This document shows, piece by piece, positions 4,785 to 7,857 of a stretch of DNA of 7,857 bases (positions are counted from its first letter, which is position 1; every line of letters starts with the position of its first letter). The notes below the pieces were generated by a model. The model saw nothing but the letters and a program-made list of their open reading frames with translations. It was not told the origin of the DNA and made no database searches. A program made the position numbers and the translations under genes. The stretch is from Accumulibacter sp. (GTDB lineage: Bacteria > Pseudomonadota > Gammaproteobacteria > Burkholderiales > Rhodocyclaceae), in contig JAITAJ010000094.1 in the NCBI GenBank assembly GCA_031284185.1, positions 1-7,857 on the forward strand, read 5' to 3'.

Positions 4785-6801
4785 GTCCGCTGCCTCCATC
4801 GTCCGCGTCGCGCTCGGCGTGCCTCTGCGCCGTCTGTTCGACTACCGGGCGCCGTCCGGGGAGGAAGCGACGCCGGACGACATCGGGCGCCGCGTAAAAG
4901 TCGGATTCGGAACGCGCTTCCGCATCGGCGTCATCGTTGCCCTGGCCGATGCCTCGGACGTTCCCGGCGAGCAGCTCAAGCCGATCGAAGCCGTTCTGCG
5001 TGATCTGCCGCCGCTTCCGGCGGACTGGTTTCGCCTGACGGAATTCTGCGCGTCGTACTACCAGAGACCCCTGGGCGAGGTGATGCTATCGACGCTGCCC
5101 GCCAATCTGCGCCGCGTCGATCCGCCCAAGGCGCGCGCGGCCGGACGCGCGCCGAAACGAACCGCCGCGCATGGCACGCCGGAACTGACCGGCGAGCAGC
5201 GGCGGGCGCTGGAACGCATTGCCGCCGACGGGCCGGGATTCCACGCCTACCTGCTGTACGGCGTCACCGGCAGCGGCAAGACCGAAATTTATCTGCGCCT
5301 GGTCGAACGGGCGCTGGCGGCGGGCAAGAGCGCCTTGTTGCTGGTTCCCGAGATCAATCTCACGCCGCAGCTCGAAGCGCGCGTCGCGTCGCGCTTCCCC
5401 GGAATCGAGCTGGTCGGCCTGCACAGCGAGCTGGCCGAGGCGGCGCGCGCGCGCCACTGGAAAGCGGCGCTGGAAGGCCGGGCGCGCATCGTGCTCGGAA
5501 CGCGGCTGGCCGTATTCACGCCGATGCCGGATCTGGGCCTGATCGTCGTCGACGAGGAACACGACACCTCCTTCAAGCAGCAGGACGGCATCCGTTATTC
5601 GGCGCGCGACGTGGCGGTGTTCCGGGCGCATCAGCGGGCCATCCCGATCGTGCTGGGGTCGGCCACGCCGTCGCTGGAAAGCTGGGCCAACGCCACCGAT
5701 CCCGGCACGCCGGCGCGTTATGCCCTGTTGACGCTGCGCGAGCGCGCCGTCACCGGCGCCCGCCTGCCGGTCGTGCAACGCGTCGACACCCGTTCCGAGA
5801 AGCTGCGCGACGGTTTTTCCGGCGCCCTGCTGGATGCCCTCGATACGCGCCTCGCGCGTGGCGAACAGAGCCTCGTCTTCCTCAACCGGCGGGGTTACGC
5901 GCCCGTGCTCGCTTGCGCCCAATGCGGCTGGATCTCGCGGTGTTCCCGTTGCGCGGCCAACCTGGTGCTGCATCTCGCCGACCGCCGGCTGCGCTGTCAC
6001 CATTGCGGCTTCGAGCGCCGCGTGCCGCGCGCCTGCCCGGACTGCGGCAATCAGGACATCCAGCCGTTCGGTCGCGGCACCCAGCGTCTCGAAGCCGTCT
6101 TGGCGGAGCGTTTCCCGCGGGCGCGCATTCTGCGCGTCGATCGTGATTCGGCCCGGAGCCGCAAGCAATGGGAGGCCCTGCTCGAACGCATCCATGCCGG
6201 CGACGCGGACATTCTGGTTGGCACGCAGATGTTGGCCAAGGGGCATGATTTTCCGAGGCTGACGCTGGTCGGCGTGCTCGGCGCGGACGCGGCCCTGTTC
6301 GCCGCCGACTGGCGCGCGCCGGAGCGTCTGTTCGCGCAGCTGATGCAAGTCGCCGGGCGTGCCGGGCGTGCCGATCTGCCCGGTGAAGTGTTGATCCAGA
6401 CGCAATTCCCGGACCATCCGCTCTATGCCGCGCTGGTACGTCACGACTATCCGGCCTTTGCCGCCGCGCTGCTGGCCGAGCGTCGGCAGGCCGGTTTCCC
6501 GCCGTATGCCTATCAGGCCATGCTGCGTGCCGAAGCGCCGCGAATGGCCGACGCCATCGCCTTCCTGGCCACGGCGCGCGCCTGGTCGTCGGCCGCGGAG
6601 CATATCGACGTGACGCTTTACGACCCGATCCCGATGCGTCTTTCGCGCCGCGCCGACCTGGAGCGAGCGCAGCTCCTCGTCGAATCGCCGTCGCGCCGGG
6701 CGCTGCAAGCCTTCCTGAGCGAATGGAGCGGCGCGCTGGACTCGATCAAGGCGCCGACGAGGCTGCGCTGGCACCTGGAAGTCGACCCGCTGGAATTCTG
6801 A
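4783..6801 (+). CDS. priA: Primosomal protein N' (PriA replication-restart helicase)
   Basis: PriA recognises stalled or repaired forks and reloads the replicative helicase through PriB/PriC/DnaT-type partners. The 672-residue product starts VRVALGVPLRRLFDYR, as the 3'-DNA-binding domain of the family does. Helicase motifs follow: Walker A GVTGSGKT (K166), Walker B DEEHD (257-261), GSATP (292-296), and QVAGRAGRAD (from 522). A zinc-binding insert carries eight cysteines in four pairs: C378/C381, C387/C390, C405/C408, C418/C421. It ends LRWHLEVDPLEF, the usual C-terminus. E. coli PriA is 732 residues with the Walker A lysine at 230. Here the segment between the first domain (to about 111) and the helicase (from about 134) is only about 22 residues, so the winged-helix domain seems absent. 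The ribosome site is weak (GAAAGA). The gene converges on the kinase gene across a repeat element. Confidence 0.95.
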   Translation: MSAASIVRVALGVPLRRLFDYRAPSGEEATPDDIGRRVKVGFGTRFRIGVIVALADASDVPGEQLKPIEAVLRDLPPLPADWFRLTEFCASYYQRPLGEVMLSTLPANLRRVDPPKARAAGRAPKRTAAHGTPELTGEQRRALERIAADGPGFHAYLLYGVTGSGKTEIYLRLVERALAAGKSALLLVPEINLTPQLEARVASRFPGIELVGLHSELAEAARARHWKAALEGRARIVLGTRLAVFTPMPDLGLIVVDEEHDTSFKQQDGIRYSARDVAVFRAHQRAIPIVLGSATPSLESWANATDPGTPARYALLTLRERAVTGARLPVVQRVDTRSEKLRDGFSGALLDALDTRLARGEQSLVFLNRRGYAPVLACAQCGWISRCSRCAANLVLHLADRRLRCHHCGFERRVPRACPDCGNQDIQPFGRGTQRLEAVLAERFPRARILRVDRDSARSRKQWEALLERIHAGDADILVGTQMLAKGHDFPRLTLVGVLGADAALFAADWRAPERLFAQLMQVAGRAGRADLPGEVLIQTQFPDHPLYAALVRHDYPAFAAALLAERRQAGFPPYAYQAMLRAEAPRMADAIAFLATARAWSSAAEHIDVTLYDPIPMRLSRRADLERAQLLVESPSRRALQAFLSEWSGALDSIKAPTRLRWHLEVDPLEF

Positions 6802-6869
6802 AAGACCAGAGTTCAGAGTTCAGAGGACAGAGGACAGAGGACAGAGGACAGATATTTCAGAAGACAGAG

Positions 6870-6888
6870 AAACCGAGCGCTCGGTTTT
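6870..6888. terminator. 18-bp perfect palindrome in the element core, possible bidirectional terminator
   Basis: AAACCGAGCGCTCGGTTT (6870-6887) is perfectly self-complementary and is flanked by A-rich and T-rich ends (TTTT at 6885-6888, AAA at 6870-6872), as in short bidirectional terminators. It lies between two convergent genes, where a shared terminator would be expected. The T-run is short and a fully self-complementary sequence must leave some central bases unpaired, so this remains inference. Confidence 0.45.
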
Positions 6889-6900
6889 CCGTCCATCCCC

Positions 6901-6915
6901 CGGCGCGAAGCGCCG
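6901..6915. repeat. Core hairpin CGGCGC-GAA-GCGCCG
   Basis: A 6-bp stem encloses the loop GAA. The centre reads GCGAAGC, a sequence known to form an exceptionally stable DNA mini-hairpin. The same hairpin, with a 5-bp stem, occurs four times in the array at 1657-1924, and a one-base variant lies beyond tonB at 561-575. Confidence 0.7.
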
Positions 6916-6984
6916 CAAGCCCATCTGTCTTCTGTCTTCTATCTTCTATCCTCTGATCTCTGTCCTCTATCTTCTATCCTCTGA

Positions 6985-7857
6985 TCACGGTGGCGCGAGT
7001 TCCAGGTCGCACGCGGCGACACGCCCATGCACCGCCGCCGGACCCGAGCGCGCCAGCACCTTGTCGGCGTCGCGCATACGCGCCAGCAGCTTGGAGAGCA
7101 GCGCTTTGCGGAAACGCTCCAGCAATTCCTCGGAAGCCAGATCGAGCGCGGAACTGTTGACTTCCAGAAACAACGTCGGCTCAAGCGTCACGACCGTCGC
7201 CATGCGCTTCGAATCGCTCGGATGCAGGTAGGCCATTTCCCCGACGACTTCCCCGGCCCCCAGGCGGCACAGCGATTTTCCTTCGATCGACACTTCCGCG
7301 AAACCACGGATGATCACGCCGAACGTGCGATGGTTGTCGCCTTCCTTGATCAACACGACCTTGTCCGAGATTTCGCGCCAGATGCTGATGCGCAGAACCT
7401 CCCACAACTCGATGTCCTCGAATTCGCGGAAAAATTCCAGGCCGCGCAGAACGTCGAAACGCTGGGTGTCCTGCTGCGTCTCGTTCTCGTCGAACATCTG
7501 GTAACGAACCGTCGACAGGTCCTTGGCGAATTCCGCGCCATTGCGATAACGGTTGTAGAGATCCTTCTCCAGCGCTTTCTTCAGGATCGGATCGAGCCCT
7601 TCCGGCAGGTTCGGGTTGAGGTCGCACACCGACGGCGGGTCCATGTTGACGATCTTGTAGATCAGCGACCCGTGGTTGGCGGCCCGGAACGGCAGACGTC
7701 CGGTCAGAAGCTGGAAGAGCACGACGCCGAGCGAATACAGGTCGGTCTTCTGGTTCAGCGGATAATTCTTGATCTGCTCGGGCGACATGTAGGCCGGCGA
7801 CCCGACCCCCATGATGAAGGTGGAATCGCGGTTCATGTCCTTGTGCAGATTGAGCGC
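6985..7857 (-). CDS. Serine/threonine protein kinase with C-terminal cyclic-nucleotide-binding-type domain (partial, 3' part)
   Basis: The visible 290 residues enter from the right edge in frame (ALNLHKDMNRDS) without a start. The methionine at 7836 is internal, because kinase sequence continues upstream. The first part is the C-terminal half of a Hanks-type kinase: activation segment end GSPAYMSPEQI (APE-like), TDLYSLGVVLFQLLTGRLPF (subdomain IX) and KDLYNRYRNGAEFAKDL (subdomain XI). After a linker comes a cNMP-binding-type domain, from LEFFREFEDIELWEVL to about FLEVNSSALD, with VGEMAYLHPSDSKRMATV resembling the GE-x-A...R-x-A-T phosphate-binding cassette. The ATP-binding lobe and catalytic loop lie outside the window, so activity cannot be judged. 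It probably phosphorylates targets under control of a small ligand (inference). It converges on priA; its TGA lies in a repeat heptamer. Confidence 0.85.
   Translation of the reverse strand, partial: ALNLHKDMNRDSTFIMGVGSPAYMSPEQIKNYPLNQKTDLYSLGVVLFQLLTGRLPFRAANHGSLIYKIVNMDPPSVCDLNPNLPEGLDPILKKALEKDLYNRYRNGAEFAKDLSTVRYQMFDENETQQDTQRFDVLRGLEFFREFEDIELWEVLRISIWREISDKVVLIKEGDNHRTFGVIIRGFAEVSIEGKSLCRLGAGEVVGEMAYLHPSDSKRMATVVTLEPTLFLEVNSSALDLASEELLERFRKALLSKLLARMRDADKVLARSGPAAVHGRVAACDLELAPP

Larger units (their letters stand above)
6807..6987. repeat. Composite heptamer-hairpin repeat element, single core copy
   Basis: The left arm is seven in-phase 7-bp units (6807-6855): two CAGAGTT, four CAGAGGA, one CAGATAT. 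The right arm is nine in-phase 7-bp units (6925-6987): CTGTCTT twice, then CTATCTT, CTATCCT, CTGATCT, CTGTCCT, CTATCTT, CTATCCT and CTGATCA. CAGAAGACAGA (6858-6868) and its exact inverse TCTGTCTTCTG (6924-6934) bracket a 55-bp core holding a palindrome and a hairpin. The element fills the gap between the convergent priA and kinase genes, and its last heptamer contains the kinase stop codon. No protein is encoded. Confidence 0.88.

Noticed and set aside
5086..6774. A 562-codon open frame opposite priA.
   Set aside because: It mirrors the codon periodicity of priA, whose motifs are all intact on the plus strand. No family resemblance is visible.

Overview
The window is a GC-rich bacterial chromosome segment, best read as betaproteobacterial (inference from the style of the MotA, RNase R, PriA and TonB proteins; a Rhodocyclales-like or related lineage is possible but not proven). 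It holds core genes: a partial flagellar stator gene motA (minus, cut by the left edge), an orphan tonB-family gene (minus), rnr for RNase R (minus), a tRNA-Leu(CAG) gene (plus), priA (plus), and the 3' part of a gene for a Ser/Thr protein kinase fused to a cyclic-nucleotide-binding-type domain (minus, cut by the right edge).

Layout: motA 1-203, its promoter region 204-590, tonB 591-1514, a repeat array about 1607-1975, rnr 1946-4135, tRNA-Leu 4174-4260, a long non-coding gap 4261-4782, priA 4783-6801, a second repeat element 6807-6987, and the kinase gene 6985 to the edge. rnr and the tRNA are divergent and packed so tightly that the rnr start codon lies inside the tRNA promoter's -35 box. 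priA and the kinase gene are convergent.

The most unusual content is a composite repeat family. A complete copy has an arm of 7-bp repeats (CAGAGGA and variants), a core with two hairpins, and an opposing arm (TCCTCTG, CTATCTT and variants). One copy sits between priA and the kinase gene. Another lies between rnr and tonB, where the core is amplified as a tandem array with 85-bp spacing. A degenerate half copy appears at the 3' end of tonB. In three of the four gene ends in the window (tonB, rnr, kinase) the stop codon lies inside a heptamer, and in the fourth (priA) heptamers start 5 bp after the stop. On each coding strand the purine-rich version follows the gene. The rnr end looks rewritten by the repeat: the protein stops just after its S1 domain and lacks the basic tail of E. 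coli RNase R.

The genes do not form one pathway. RNase R (RNA turnover), tRNA-Leu (translation) and PriA (replication restart) are housekeeping neighbours. MotA, TonB and the kinase belong to motility, envelope energy transduction and signalling. The biological interest lies in how the repeat occupies gene ends.
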